A stretch of DNA of 64,000 nt from positions 793,501-857,500 of the forward strand of contig NZ_CP007031.1 of NCBI RefSeq assembly GCF_000224005.2. Reading direction: 5' to 3'. The position numbers and the translations under genes are program-made. The DNA is from Marichromatium purpuratum 984 (lineage in GTDB: Bacteria; Pseudomonadota; Gammaproteobacteria; Chromatiales; Chromatiaceae). The notes under the pieces were generated by a model that did no database searches, was not told the origin of the DNA, and was given only the letters and a program-made list of their open reading frames with translations. Positions 51,141 through 59,834 of this stretch are shown here, in pieces (position 1 is the stretch's first letter; every line of letters starts with the position of its first letter).

Positions 51141-51238
51141 GGAATGGGCTCGGATGATTCGGGAACGGGGGGTGAATGCCCGCTATTATTCCACGACTGG
51201 CGCGATAGCGGCCATGGGGGGCGTCGGCGGTCAGCTTC

Positions 51239-51315
51239 CAGCGACCAGCCGCCAGCCGCCAGCCGCCAGCTGACAGCCACCAGCCACCAGCCGTCAGTCA
51301 CCAGCCACCAGCCGC
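51239..51315. repeat. Heptad tandem repeat array 1
   Basis: Eleven consecutive 7-bp units fit CAGCCGC, CAGCCAC and similar variants without a gap (51239-51315). Imperfect inverted copies (CTGGAGGCTG-type) follow to about 51375. The 400-bp metG-mrp spacer otherwise holds the two divergent promoters, which I cannot place with confidence. Confidence 0.9.
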
Positions 51316-51540
51316 TGGCGCCAAGTTTCCCCACTGGAGGCTGCGAGCTGGAGGCTGGCAGCTGATGGCTGCCCACTTGATGGATTTGCTTGCTCCGTCG
51401 CGCGGCTTTGCGCTTGAATTAACGGTTTCTGATACCAACACTGGCGTCAAACCCGCGCGGCGGCGTCGCCGACGCATTCTCCGCGCGCCCGCCCCGACTC
51501 ACCCACCGGCGCGCGGATCTGTCCTGACACGGAGTACCGC

Positions 51541-52632
51541 ATGTCCGAACCCAGCAGAGAAGCCATCGAGACCGCCATCAAGTCCTACCAGGAGCCGCAC
51601 CTGGGATGCGACCTGGTGGCCGCGCACGCCGTGCGTGATATCAACATCGACGGGGGGCAAGTGCGCATCGCCATCTCCCTCGGGTTCCCCGCCGACGGAG
51701 TGCGCGCGCAGATCGCCGAGGCGGTGCGCGAGCGCGTCGTCGCGTTGCCCGAGGTTTCGGGGGCCGAGGTCGAGGTCGTCAGCGAGATCAAGGCGCACGC
51801 GGTGCAGAAATCGCTCAAGCCGATCGACAACGTCAAGAACATCATCGCCGTGGCCTCGGGCAAGGGCGGTGTCGGCAAGTCGACCACCGCGGTCAATCTG
51901 GCGTTGGCGCTCGCCGCCGAGGGCGCCAAGGTCGGGCTGCTCGATGCCGACATCTACGGTCCCTCGCAGCCGCGCATGCTCGGTATCACCGGCCAGCCCG
52001 AGTCGCGCGACGGCAATACCCTGGAGCCGATGCAGCGCTATGGCCTGCAGGCGATGTCGATCGGTTTTCTGATCGATGAGGAGACGCCGATGATCTGGCG
52101 TGGCCCGATGGTCACCCAGGCCCTCGAGCAACTGCTCAAGGACACCAACTGGTCGGCGCTCGACTATCTGGTGATCGACCTGCCGCCGGGCACCGGCGAC
52201 ACCCAGCTGACCCTGGCGCAGAAGGTGCCGGTCTCGGGCGCGCTGATCGTCACCACGCCGCAGGACATCGCCCTGCTCGACGCGCGCAAGGGGCTGAAGA
52301 TGTTCCAGAAGGTCGAGGTGGCGGTGCTCGGTATCGTCGAGAACATGAGCATGCATATCTGCTCCAAGTGCGGCCATGAGGAGCACATCTTCGGCGAGGG
52401 TGGCGGGCAGGCGATGTCCGAGCAGTACGGCGTCGAGCTGCTCGGCGCGCTGCCGCTCGACATCGCCATTCGTGAGCAGGCCGACGGCGGCAAGCCGACG
52501 GTGGTCGCCGCCCCCGAGTCGCGCTCGGCCGAGATCTATCGCGAGGTCGCGCGCAAGACCGCCGCCAAGCTCTCGCTCCAGGCCAAGGACTATGCGGCCA
52601 AGTTCCCGCGCATCGTGATCGAGAACAACTGA
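51541..52632 (+). CDS. mrp: Iron-sulfur cluster carrier ATPase Mrp/ApbC
   Basis: P-loop ATPase of the MinD family that carries Fe-S clusters to target proteins. The 363-residue product starts with a MIP18-type domain (about residues 5-85), then the deviant Walker A GKGGVGKST at 107-115, DADIYGPSQP, LVIDLPPGTGD, and the cluster-binding CSKC near residue 280. The ATG at 51541 is divergent from metG. The Fe-S-rich Rnf complex encoded nearby is a plausible client, but that is inference. Confidence 0.96.
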   Translation: MSEPSREAIETAIKSYQEPHLGCDLVAAHAVRDINIDGGQVRIAISLGFPADGVRAQIAEAVRERVVALPEVSGAEVEVVSEIKAHAVQKSLKPIDNVKNIIAVASGKGGVGKSTTAVNLALALAAEGAKVGLLDADIYGPSQPRMLGITGQPESRDGNTLEPMQRYGLQAMSIGFLIDEETPMIWRGPMVTQALEQLLKDTNWSALDYLVIDLPPGTGDTQLTLAQKVPVSGALIVTTPQDIALLDARKGLKMFQKVEVAVLGIVENMSMHICSKCGHEEHIFGEGGGQAMSEQYGVELLGALPLDIAIREQADGGKPTVVAAPESRSAEIYREVARKTAAKLSLQAKDYAAKFPRIVIENN

Positions 52633-52675
52633 GGCTCGAGGGTCGCCAGCGGTCGGCGACCAGCCGCTGGGACGT

Positions 52676-53090
52676 TTGAACCGCAAAGCCGCGAAGGGCG
52701 CGAAGAAGGGAAGGGCTTCCAGCGATCAGCCACCAGCCGCCAGTGGCTGCCTGTCTTCGAGTGTTGGCCGGAAGCGCACGCCAACCGATAGCCGGCAGTG
52801 AATGGGGGACGCTATCGTCGAGGCCAGTCCCTCCACTGGCGGCTGGCCGCTGATGGCTGGCAGCTTGAACCCCTTTGCGTGCTTTGCGGCTTTGCGGAAG
52901 CAGCCTCCAGCGATCAGCCTCCAGCTGCCAGTGGCTGCCTGTCTTCGAGTGTTGGTCGGAAACGCACGCCAACCGATAGCCGGCAGTGAATGGGGGACGC
53001 TATCGTCGAGGTCAGTCCCTCCACTGGCAGCTGGCCGCTGATGGCTGGCAGCTTGAACCCCTTTGCGTGCTTTGCGGCTTTGCGGTTCAA
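52676..53090. repeat. Palindromic repeat element, two tandem units
   Basis: The outer arms are inverted copies: TTGAACCGCAAAGCCGCGAA starts at 52676 and its complement ends at 53090. Inside are two tandem units of about 182 bp with a period of 188 bp (52717-52898 and 52905-53086), differing at seven positions. Each unit ends in a TTTGCGGCTTTGCGG arm. The third, inverted copy is at 56478-56706. Short frames in it are chance. With the heptads and the short stretch to dcd, it fills the 678-bp mrp-dcd spacer. Confidence 0.85.
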
Positions 53091-53096
53091 TCTCTT

Positions 53097-53145
53097 GGCC
53101 GCTGGCCGCTGGCCGCTGGCCGCTGGCCGCTGGCCGCTGGCCGCT
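53097..53145. repeat. Heptad tandem repeat array 2
   Basis: Seven perfect copies of GGCCGCT (complement AGCGGCC, the CAGCGGC register) run from 53097 to 53145, starting 6 bp after the palindromic element. An isolated arm-like motif (TTCGCGTCTTCGCGG) follows at about 53216-53231, just before dcd. Confidence 0.95.
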
Positions 53146-53310
53146 GGCTTCCCGCCGGGCACGGCTGCGCTTTGCCAGGCCGATGAATCCGATGACCATT
53201 CGCTTGCTTTGTGTTCTTCGCGTCTTCGCGGTTCTATCCATGCTGGCGGCTTCCTTGGCGTGCGCTAACAGGTTAAAGTAACCGGTTTTTTCACGTACGA
53301 GGATGCCGCG

Positions 53311-53877
53311 ATGGCCATCAAATCAGATCGCTGGATTCGGCGCATGGCCGTCGAGCAGGGGATGATCGATCCCTTCGAGCCCGGGCAGGTGCGCGAGGGC
53401 GAGGGCGGGCGCATGATCTCCTACGGGACCTCGAGCTACGGCTATGACGTCCGTTGCGCCGACGAATTCAAGATCTTCACCAACATCAACTCGGCGGTGG
53501 TCGATCCCAAGGCGTTCGATTCCAACAGCTTCGTCGACCTCAAGTCCGATGTCTGCATCATCCCGCCGAACTCCTTTGCGTTGGCGCGGACGGTGGAATA
53601 CTTCAAGATCCCTCGCAACGTGCTCACCATCTGTCTGGGCAAGAGCACCTATGCGCGCTGTGGGATCATCGTCAACGTCACCCCGCTTGAACCCGAGTGG
53701 GAGGGCCATGTCACGCTCGAGTTCTCCAACACCACGCCGCTGCCGGCGAAGATCTATGCCAACGAGGGTGTGGCGCAGATCCTCTTCCTGGAGTCCGACG
53801 AGGTCTGCGAGACCTCCTACAGGGACCGTGGCGGCAAGTATCAGGGCCAGCGCGGGGTGACCCTGCCCAAGTCCTGA
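53311..53877 (+). CDS. dcd: dCTP deaminase
   Basis: Deaminates dCTP to dUTP for dTMP synthesis. The 188-residue product ([20 protein letters not shown]) has KSTYAR at 111-116, the catalytic glutamate in HVTLEFSN at about residue 137, and the C-terminal lid with [19 protein letters not shown]. Length is close to E. coli (193). It follows mrp as in many gammaproteobacteria, but here behind a large repeat cluster. Confidence 0.97.
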   Translation: MAIKSDRWIRRMAVEQGMIDPFEPGQVREGEGGRMISYGTSSYGYDVRCADEFKIFTNINSAVVDPKAFDSNSFVDLKSDVCIIPPNSFALARTVEYFKIPRNVLTICLGKSTYARCGIIVNVTPLEPEWEGHVTLEFSNTTPLPAKIYANEGVAQILFLESDEVCETSYRDRGGKYQGQRGVTLPKS

Positions 53878-53920
53878 TCGAGCCGGGCGGGAGGCGCGCC
53901 CCACAGGGAGGAACCCGCCG

Positions 53921-54688
53921 ATGACCTTCGATCGATCGACCAAGCTGTTCGTCGTCCTCGGCGGCTTCTTCGTCTGCAATGCGCTGATCGCCGAGCTGCT
54001 CGGGGTGAAGATCTTCGCCCTGGAGCCGACCCTGGGGATCGCGCCACTCGACTGGCAGCTGTTCGGTCAGAGTGGTTCGCTCAACTTCACCGCCGGGGTG
54101 TTGCTGTGGCCGGTGGTGTTCGTGATGACCGACATCATCAACGAGTACTTCGGGCGGCGCGGAGTGCGGCTGCTCTCCTATCTCACCGTCGGGCTGATCC
54201 TCTACGCCTTCGTCTTCGCCTATCTGGCGATCCAGCTGGTTCCGGCCGAGTGGTGGGTGGGGATCCAGTCCGAGCGTGGAGTGCCGGACATGCAGGCGGC
54301 CTTCGCGGTGATCTTCGGTCAGGGGATGTGGATCATCGCCGGCTCGGTGATTGCCTTCCTGATCGGTCAGTTGATCGATGTGATGGTGTTCCACCGCATC
54401 CGTCGTGCCACCGGGCCGCGCTGGGTGTGGGCGCGGGCCACCGGCTCGACCCTGGTCTCGCAGCTCATCGACAGCTTCGTGGTGCTCTACATCGCCTTCG
54501 TGCTGGGGCCGCAGCGCTGGTCACTGGAGCTGTTCCTGGCAGTGGGCACAGTCAACTATCTCTACAAGTTCGTGGTCGCGGTGGCGCTCACCCCGGTGAT
54601 CTATCTGGCGCGTGCGCTGATCGAGCGCTATCTCGGCGCGGCCCGCGCCGAGACCCTGCGCGCGCGCGCCGCCGGAATCGAGAACTGA
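53921..54688 (+). CDS. yhhQ: Queuosine precursor transporter (VUT/DUF165 family)
   Basis: Inner-membrane importer of 7-cyano- or 7-aminomethyl-7-deazaguanine for queuosine tRNA modification, by family with E. coli YhhQ. The 255-residue product has about six membrane segments and the family signatures FVMTDIINEYFGRRGVRLLS and ATGSTLVSQLIDSFVVLYIA. The ATG at 53921 follows GGGAGG, 43 nt after dcd and possibly in the same transcript. Slightly longer than E. coli YhhQ (221). Confidence 0.85.
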   Translation: MTFDRSTKLFVVLGGFFVCNALIAELLGVKIFALEPTLGIAPLDWQLFGQSGSLNFTAGVLLWPVVFVMTDIINEYFGRRGVRLLSYLTVGLILYAFVFAYLAIQLVPAEWWVGIQSERGVPDMQAAFAVIFGQGMWIIAGSVIAFLIGQLIDVMVFHRIRRATGPRWVWARATGSTLVSQLIDSFVVLYIAFVLGPQRWSLELFLAVGTVNYLYKFVVAVALTPVIYLARALIERYLGAARAETLRARAAGIEN

Positions 54689-54821
54689 TGTGCACAACGT
54701 ACCGGCCATGCCCCGTTCGTCGCCCGGCTCGGCTATGGTGACTGGTGAGGCCCGGCTTTCCGGGGTGGGCAGGACGGCGCGATAGTCGTCCGGATCGAAC
54801 AGGTCGAGGACGGAGGACGAG

Positions 54822-55055
54822 ATGATCTCAGGTATCAACCAAGGGCTGCAGGGCATCCGTGTCGGCACCGAGGGCGTGCGCCGGAACGCCGCCGAGATCG
54901 CCAGCGCAGAGACCCTCAATGGTCAGGGCTCGACCCGCGAGCTGACCGAGCCGTTGGTCGAGCAGACCCAGAACCTGCGCCAGGTCGAGGCCTCGAGCAA
55001 GGTGGTCGCGGCCGGCGACGAGATGATCGGCAGCCTGATCGACGTGATGGCCTGA
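54822..55055 (+). CDS. Small flagellar-rod-like protein
   Basis: The 77-residue product joins an N-terminal segment like that of axial flagellar proteins (MISGINQGLQGIRVGTEGVR, then NAAEIASAE) to a C-terminal segment like theirs (LRQVEASSKVVAAGDEMIGS), with almost nothing between. The two ends would form the paired helices of FlgB/FlgC/FlgG-type proteins. GGAGGACGAG lies just upstream of the ATG at 54822. No flagellar gene is nearby. It converges with the glycosyltransferase, 2 nt between stops. Role unknown. Confidence 0.7.
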   Translation: MISGINQGLQGIRVGTEGVRRNAAEIASAETLNGQGSTRELTEPLVEQTQNLRQVEASSKVVAAGDEMIGSLIDVMA

Positions 55056-55057
55056 CC

Positions 55058-56293
55058 TCAGCCGCCGAATTGCCCCTCGGGCGTCCCGCGCCCCGCCATG
55101 TCGGACGATTGTTGTCCACGTCCGTCGCAACCGCCCCCGCAGACCTCCGCATAGAACCCCAGCATCCGCTCGGCCAGCGCCGGCGCCGACCAAGACTGCG
55201 CGTGTGCCTCGGCGCCGCGCGCCAGACGCGTGCGCAACTCGGTGTCGCTGAGGACCCGTACCGCCTGGTCGGCGAAGACCTGTTCGTCCTCCGGGACGAT
55301 CAGCGCGCCCTTGTCGTCGGCTCCGGCGAGCACCTCAGCCGTCCCCATCACTGCGGTCGAGACCACGGGGACGCCGAGCGCCATCGCCTCGAGCAGTACT
55401 AGCCCCTGGGTCTCGGTACGCGAGGCGAAGACGAAGGCCTCACCGGCGCGATAGCAGTCCTCGAGGCTGCCATCGCGGTCGAGATAGCCGGTGAACAGGG
55501 TGTTGTCGGCCAGCCCCAGGTCGCGTGCCTGGGCCTCGAGTTCGGCACGCGCCGGACCCTCGCCGACCACCACCAGCAACACCTCGGGGATGCGCGTCTT
55601 GATCCGTGCCAGCACGCGCAGCACGAAGTCGATGTTCTTCTCGAAGGCCAGACGGCTGACATGTACCAGCACCGGGCGGTCGGCTGCGATGCCGTGACGT
55701 GCGCGAAAACGCGCGCCATCGCCGCGACTGAACTGGTCAAGCTCGATCCCGGTGGGGATCACCCGCGCCGGGGTGTGCACGCCATAGCGCTCGAGCACCT
55801 CGAGCATCGCTCGCGAGGGCACGGCGATGGCGTCGACATCGTTGCACTGGGCGGCGGAGAAGCGCCGCGCGGCCCAGCGCATCCATGCCGAGGGTAGCCA
55901 GGGCACATAGTGATGCAGATATTGCTCGAAAAAGGTGTGGTAACTCTCGATCACCGGTACGTCGAGTCGCTGCGCCAACCCGAGCCCGAGATAGTGGGCG
56001 AGGAAGGGGGTCTGGATGTGTACCAGGTCGAACTCGGCAGCGGCCAGGTAGTCGTGATGACGCCGCAGCCTGCGGGGGCGCAGGATCCGATCCTCGGGAT
56101 CGATCGGCAGATAGCGCGAAGGGATGCGCAGGATCTCGAAGGGCTCGTCGTCACTGCCCGATCCGGCGTATTCGGGGGCGATCAGGGTGACGCTGTGTCC
56201 CTGATCGATGAACTCGCGCGCAAAGGTCTGGATCGAGGTCGAGACACCGGTGACGCGGGGAAAATAGACATCCGAGATCATCAAGACGCGCAT
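55058..56293 (-). CDS. GT4 family glycosyltransferase
   Basis: Retaining glycosyltransferase of GT-B fold. The 411-residue product starts MRVLMISDVYFPRVTGVSTS, an N-terminal acceptor domain with HIQTPFLAHYLG and ESYHTFFEQYLHHY. The donor domain has VSRLAFEKNIDFVLR, VVGEGPARAELE and the E-x7-E motif in ASRTETQGLVLLEAMALG. This pattern is seen in glycolipid glycosyltransferases and in sugar transferases of polysaccharide pathways. The acceptor is not known. It stands alone on the minus strand. Confidence 0.85.
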   Translation of the reverse strand: MRVLMISDVYFPRVTGVSTSIQTFAREFIDQGHSVTLIAPEYAGSGSDDEPFEILRIPSRYLPIDPEDRILRPRRLRRHHDYLAAAEFDLVHIQTPFLAHYLGLGLAQRLDVPVIESYHTFFEQYLHHYVPWLPSAWMRWAARRFSAAQCNDVDAIAVPSRAMLEVLERYGVHTPARVIPTGIELDQFSRGDGARFRARHGIAADRPVLVHVSRLAFEKNIDFVLRVLARIKTRIPEVLLVVVGEGPARAELEAQARDLGLADNTLFTGYLDRDGSLEDCYRAGEAFVFASRTETQGLVLLEAMALGVPVVSTAVMGTAEVLAGADDKGALIVPEDEQVFADQAVRVLSDTELRTRLARGAEAHAQSWSAPALAERMLGFYAEVCGGGCDGRGQQSSDMAGRGTPEGQFGG

Positions 56294-56392
56294 GGCGATT
56301 CCGCTGGGCAGCCGACAAACCGCGCAATCATAGCCTCAGGAGATCGCCAGTCGCCAGCGGGATCGAACCGCCAGGGCATGAGCGAGCGATAT

Positions 56393-56469
56393 CAGCCGTC
56401 AGCCGTCAGCCGCCAGCCGTCAGCCGCCAGCCGTCAGCCGCCAGCCGCCAGCCGCCAGCCGCCAGCCGC
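56393..56469. repeat. Heptad tandem repeat array 3
   Basis: Eleven consecutive units of CAGCCGT or CAGCCGC run from 56393 to 56469 and end 8 bp before the third palindromic element. Apart from the repeats, the 523-bp spacer from 56294 to 56816 shows only short remnants of the same motifs at 56712-56760. Confidence 0.95.
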
Positions 56470-56477
56470 CAGGAAAT

Positions 56478-56706
56478 TTGAACCGCAAAGCCGCGAAGGA
56501 CGCGAAGGGATTCAAGCTGCCAGCGATCAGTGGCCAGCCGCCAGTGGGGGGACGCCCTCGACGATAGCGCCACGCGCCATTCACTGTCGGCCACCGGTTG
56601 GCGTGCGTTTCCGACCAACACTCGAAGACAGACAGCCACTGGCAGCTGGAGGCTGATCGCTGGAAGCTCTTCCCTCCTTCGCGTCCTTTGCGGCTTTGCG
56701 GTTCAA
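56478..56706. repeat. Palindromic repeat element, inverted third copy
   Basis: A 229-bp element bounded by inverted repeats of about 31 bp: the left arm starts TTGAACCGCAAAGCCGCGAA at 56478 and the right arm at 56676-56706 matches its complement at 30 of 31 positions. The interior is an inverted, diverged copy of the units at 52717-53086; for example, the core CTCGACGATAGCG recurs. It has no coding capacity and looks like a MITE or a large extragenic palindrome. Confidence 0.85.
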
Positions 56707-56816
56707 TCTCCTGGCCGCTGGCCTTCACCTGGCGGGCTCCTTTGCGCTTCAATCCAGGCCTTGCCCGGCGCGTACGGCCTCGGGTGTTGGTCCACTTTCA
56801 CAAGGAAACCGAATCC

Positions 56817-57209
56817 ATGCACGATCGATCCCGTACCGGCGCCTCGGGCGCCATTGTCTTGATGCTGGTCCTGACGCTGGGGTCCGCGGCGGCCTGGGGG
56901 CGGGCACCCTCGGCGGCGCTCTGGGGCTATGGGGTCAAGCCCTGTGGCGAGTTCCTGATGGTGGCGCCCGGGGCGGAGGCGCCGCCGGCACTGGCCGATT
57001 CGGAGTATCTGCACTATCGCGAGTGGCTCGCCGGGCTGATCTCGGGGTTGAACCTCGCCACCGGTGGTGATGTGTTGCGTGGCGCCGAGTTGGATGCAGC
57101 GCTGGCGCGAGTACAGGCCTATTGCGAGGACGACCCCAGACAGGACTTCTTCAACGCCGCATTGCGTCTGTTGCGCGCTCTTCAAAAGGGTCAGCAGTCT
57201 GACAGCTGA
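56817..57209 (+). CDS. Secreted protein of unknown function upstream of pstS
   Basis: The ATG at 56817 (CACAAGGAAACC upstream) gives 130 residues; the frame is open further upstream but only through repeat DNA. An N-terminal signal peptide or membrane anchor (IVLMLVLTLGSAAAWG) is followed by two cysteines, in KPCGEFL and AYCEDDP, that could form a disulfide. It has YREWLAGLISGLN and ends FFNAALRLLRALQKG. The spacing recalls Rap1a/Tai-like small periplasmic proteins, but I do not assign it. It lies 98 nt before pstS, upstream of the Pho box. Confidence 0.65.
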   Translation: MHDRSRTGASGAIVLMLVLTLGSAAAWGRAPSAALWGYGVKPCGEFLMVAPGAEAPPALADSEYLHYREWLAGLISGLNLATGGDVLRGAELDAALARVQAYCEDDPRQDFFNAALRLLRALQKGQQSDS

Positions 57210-57215
57210 GTTCGG

Positions 57216-57244
57216 TCGTCACGAAATGGTCATATCGCGTTCAT
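57216..57244 (+). promoter_or_regulatory. Triple Pho box (PhoB operator) of pstS
   Basis: Three 7-bp units with 4-bp spacers give the exact 11-bp period of PhoB sites: TCGTCAC (57216-57222), TGGTCAT (57227-57233) and CGTTCAT (57238-57244), against the consensus CTGTCAT. They lie 64-92 bp before the pstS ATG. A weak -10-like AT-rich patch (CACAATAC) follows about 22 bp later. This predicts induction at low phosphate. Confidence 0.8.
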
Positions 57245-57307
57245 GGAACGTGCATCGCCGCCGACCACAATACGGCGCTGCCATTCAACGCCCACTGGGA
57301 GCTTTCC

Positions 57308-58345
57308 ATGAACAAGACGCTCGTTGCCGCGGCCGTCACCCTTGCCGCGGCCTCCCTGTCGTCACAGGCCATGGCCCGCGACTCCATCTATATCGTCGGG
57401 TCCTCGACCGTGTTCCCCTTCTCGACCGCTGTCGCCGAGACCTTCGGTCGCAATACCGACTTTGCCACCCCCAAGGTCGAGTCGACCGGTTCCGGGGGCG
57501 GGCTGAAGCTGTTCTGCGCCGGTGTCGGCGTCGATCACCCCGACATCACCAACGCCTCGCGGCGGATGAAGGCCTCTGAGTTCGAGCGCTGCCAGGAGGC
57601 TGGCGTCGAGGACATCACCGAGGTCAAGATCGGCTACGACGGTATCGCCCTGGCTAACTCCCGCGAGGCCGATCAGTTCAACCTGTCGCTGCGCGACATC
57701 TGGCTGGCCCTGGCCAAGGACGTGCCCAACGAGGCCGGCGAGCTGATCCCCAACCCCTACCAGACCTGGAACGAGGTCAACCCGGATCTGCCCGAGGTTG
57801 CCATCGAGGTGCTGGGTCCGCCCCCGACCTCCGGGACCCGTGACGCCTTCGTCGAGTTGGCGATGGAGGGCGGCTGCAAGACCTACGACTTCATCAAGGC
57901 GATGAAGAAAGAGGACAAGTCCAAGTACAAGGCGGTCTGTCACGGCATCCGTGAGGACGGCGCCTATGTCGAGGCCGGCGAGAACGACAACCTGATCGTG
58001 CAGAAGCTGGTGGCCAACCCCGATGCGCTTGGCATCTTCGGCTTCAGCTTCCTCGACCAGAACGCCGACCAGGTGCAGGGCTCCAAGGTCGACGGCGTCG
58101 AGCCGACCTTCGAGAGCATCGCCGATGGCGACTACCCGGTCTCGCGTTCGCTCTTTTTCTACGTCAAGAACGCGCACGTCGGCACCATCCCCGGCATCGA
58201 GGAGTTCGTCGCCGAGTTCACCGGCGAGCAGGCCTGGGGCCCCGAGGGCTATCTGGTCGACAAGGGCCTGATTCCGCTGCCCGACGCCATGCGCGCCGAG
58301 GTTGCCAGCGCCGCTCAGTCGTTCGCGCCGATGTCCCGGCCCTGA
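57308..58345 (+). CDS. pstS: Phosphate ABC transporter, substrate-binding protein
   Basis: Periplasmic high-affinity phosphate binder. The 345-residue product has a signal peptide (MNKTLVAAAVTLAAASLSSQ, cleaved near AMA-RDS), then YIVGSSTVFPFS and ESTGSGGGLKLFCAG in the phosphate site and GPPPTSGTRDAFVELAM in the second lobe. Two cysteines in CKTYDF and AVCHGI may pair. This is the longer Pseudomonas-type PstS. It has a Pho box upstream and heads pstSCAB-phoU. Confidence 0.96.
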   Translation: MNKTLVAAAVTLAAASLSSQAMARDSIYIVGSSTVFPFSTAVAETFGRNTDFATPKVESTGSGGGLKLFCAGVGVDHPDITNASRRMKASEFERCQEAGVEDITEVKIGYDGIALANSREADQFNLSLRDIWLALAKDVPNEAGELIPNPYQTWNEVNPDLPEVAIEVLGPPPTSGTRDAFVELAMEGGCKTYDFIKAMKKEDKSKYKAVCHGIREDGAYVEAGENDNLIVQKLVANPDALGIFGFSFLDQNADQVQGSKVDGVEPTFESIADGDYPVSRSLFFYVKNAHVGTIPGIEEFVAEFTGEQAWGPEGYLVDKGLIPLPDAMRAEVASAAQSFAPMSRP

Positions 58346-58362
58346 GTCGAGTCCTGAGCATC

Positions 58363-58396
58363 GCGACCAGGGATGGTCGCCCATCCTGGATCGGCG
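58363..58396 (+). other. pstS-pstC intergenic alternative hairpins
   Basis: In the 97-nt gap, GCGACC (58363-58368) pairs with GGTCGC (58375-58380). Alternatively CCAGGGATGG (58367-58376) pairs with CCATCCTGG (58381-58389) with one bulge, so the two folds exclude each other. A GC-rich hairpin follows. Such structures after a binding-protein gene often protect its mRNA and lower downstream expression; that role is inferred. Confidence 0.45.
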
Positions 58397-58442
58397 TCCC
58401 GCGGGGCGCTGATCGTCGTTCGTCTAGCCTGCCGGGAACCCA

Positions 58443-59826
<1,384 letters not shown>

Positions 59827-59834
<8 letters not shown>

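Noticed and set aside
53192-53281. A 29-residue frame (MTIRLLCVLRVFAVLSMLAA) just before dcd
   Set aside because: It looks like a lipoprotein signal, but most of it is read from the repeat-arm motif TTCGCGTCTTCGCGG, and no good ribosome binding site was seen. Probably chance.
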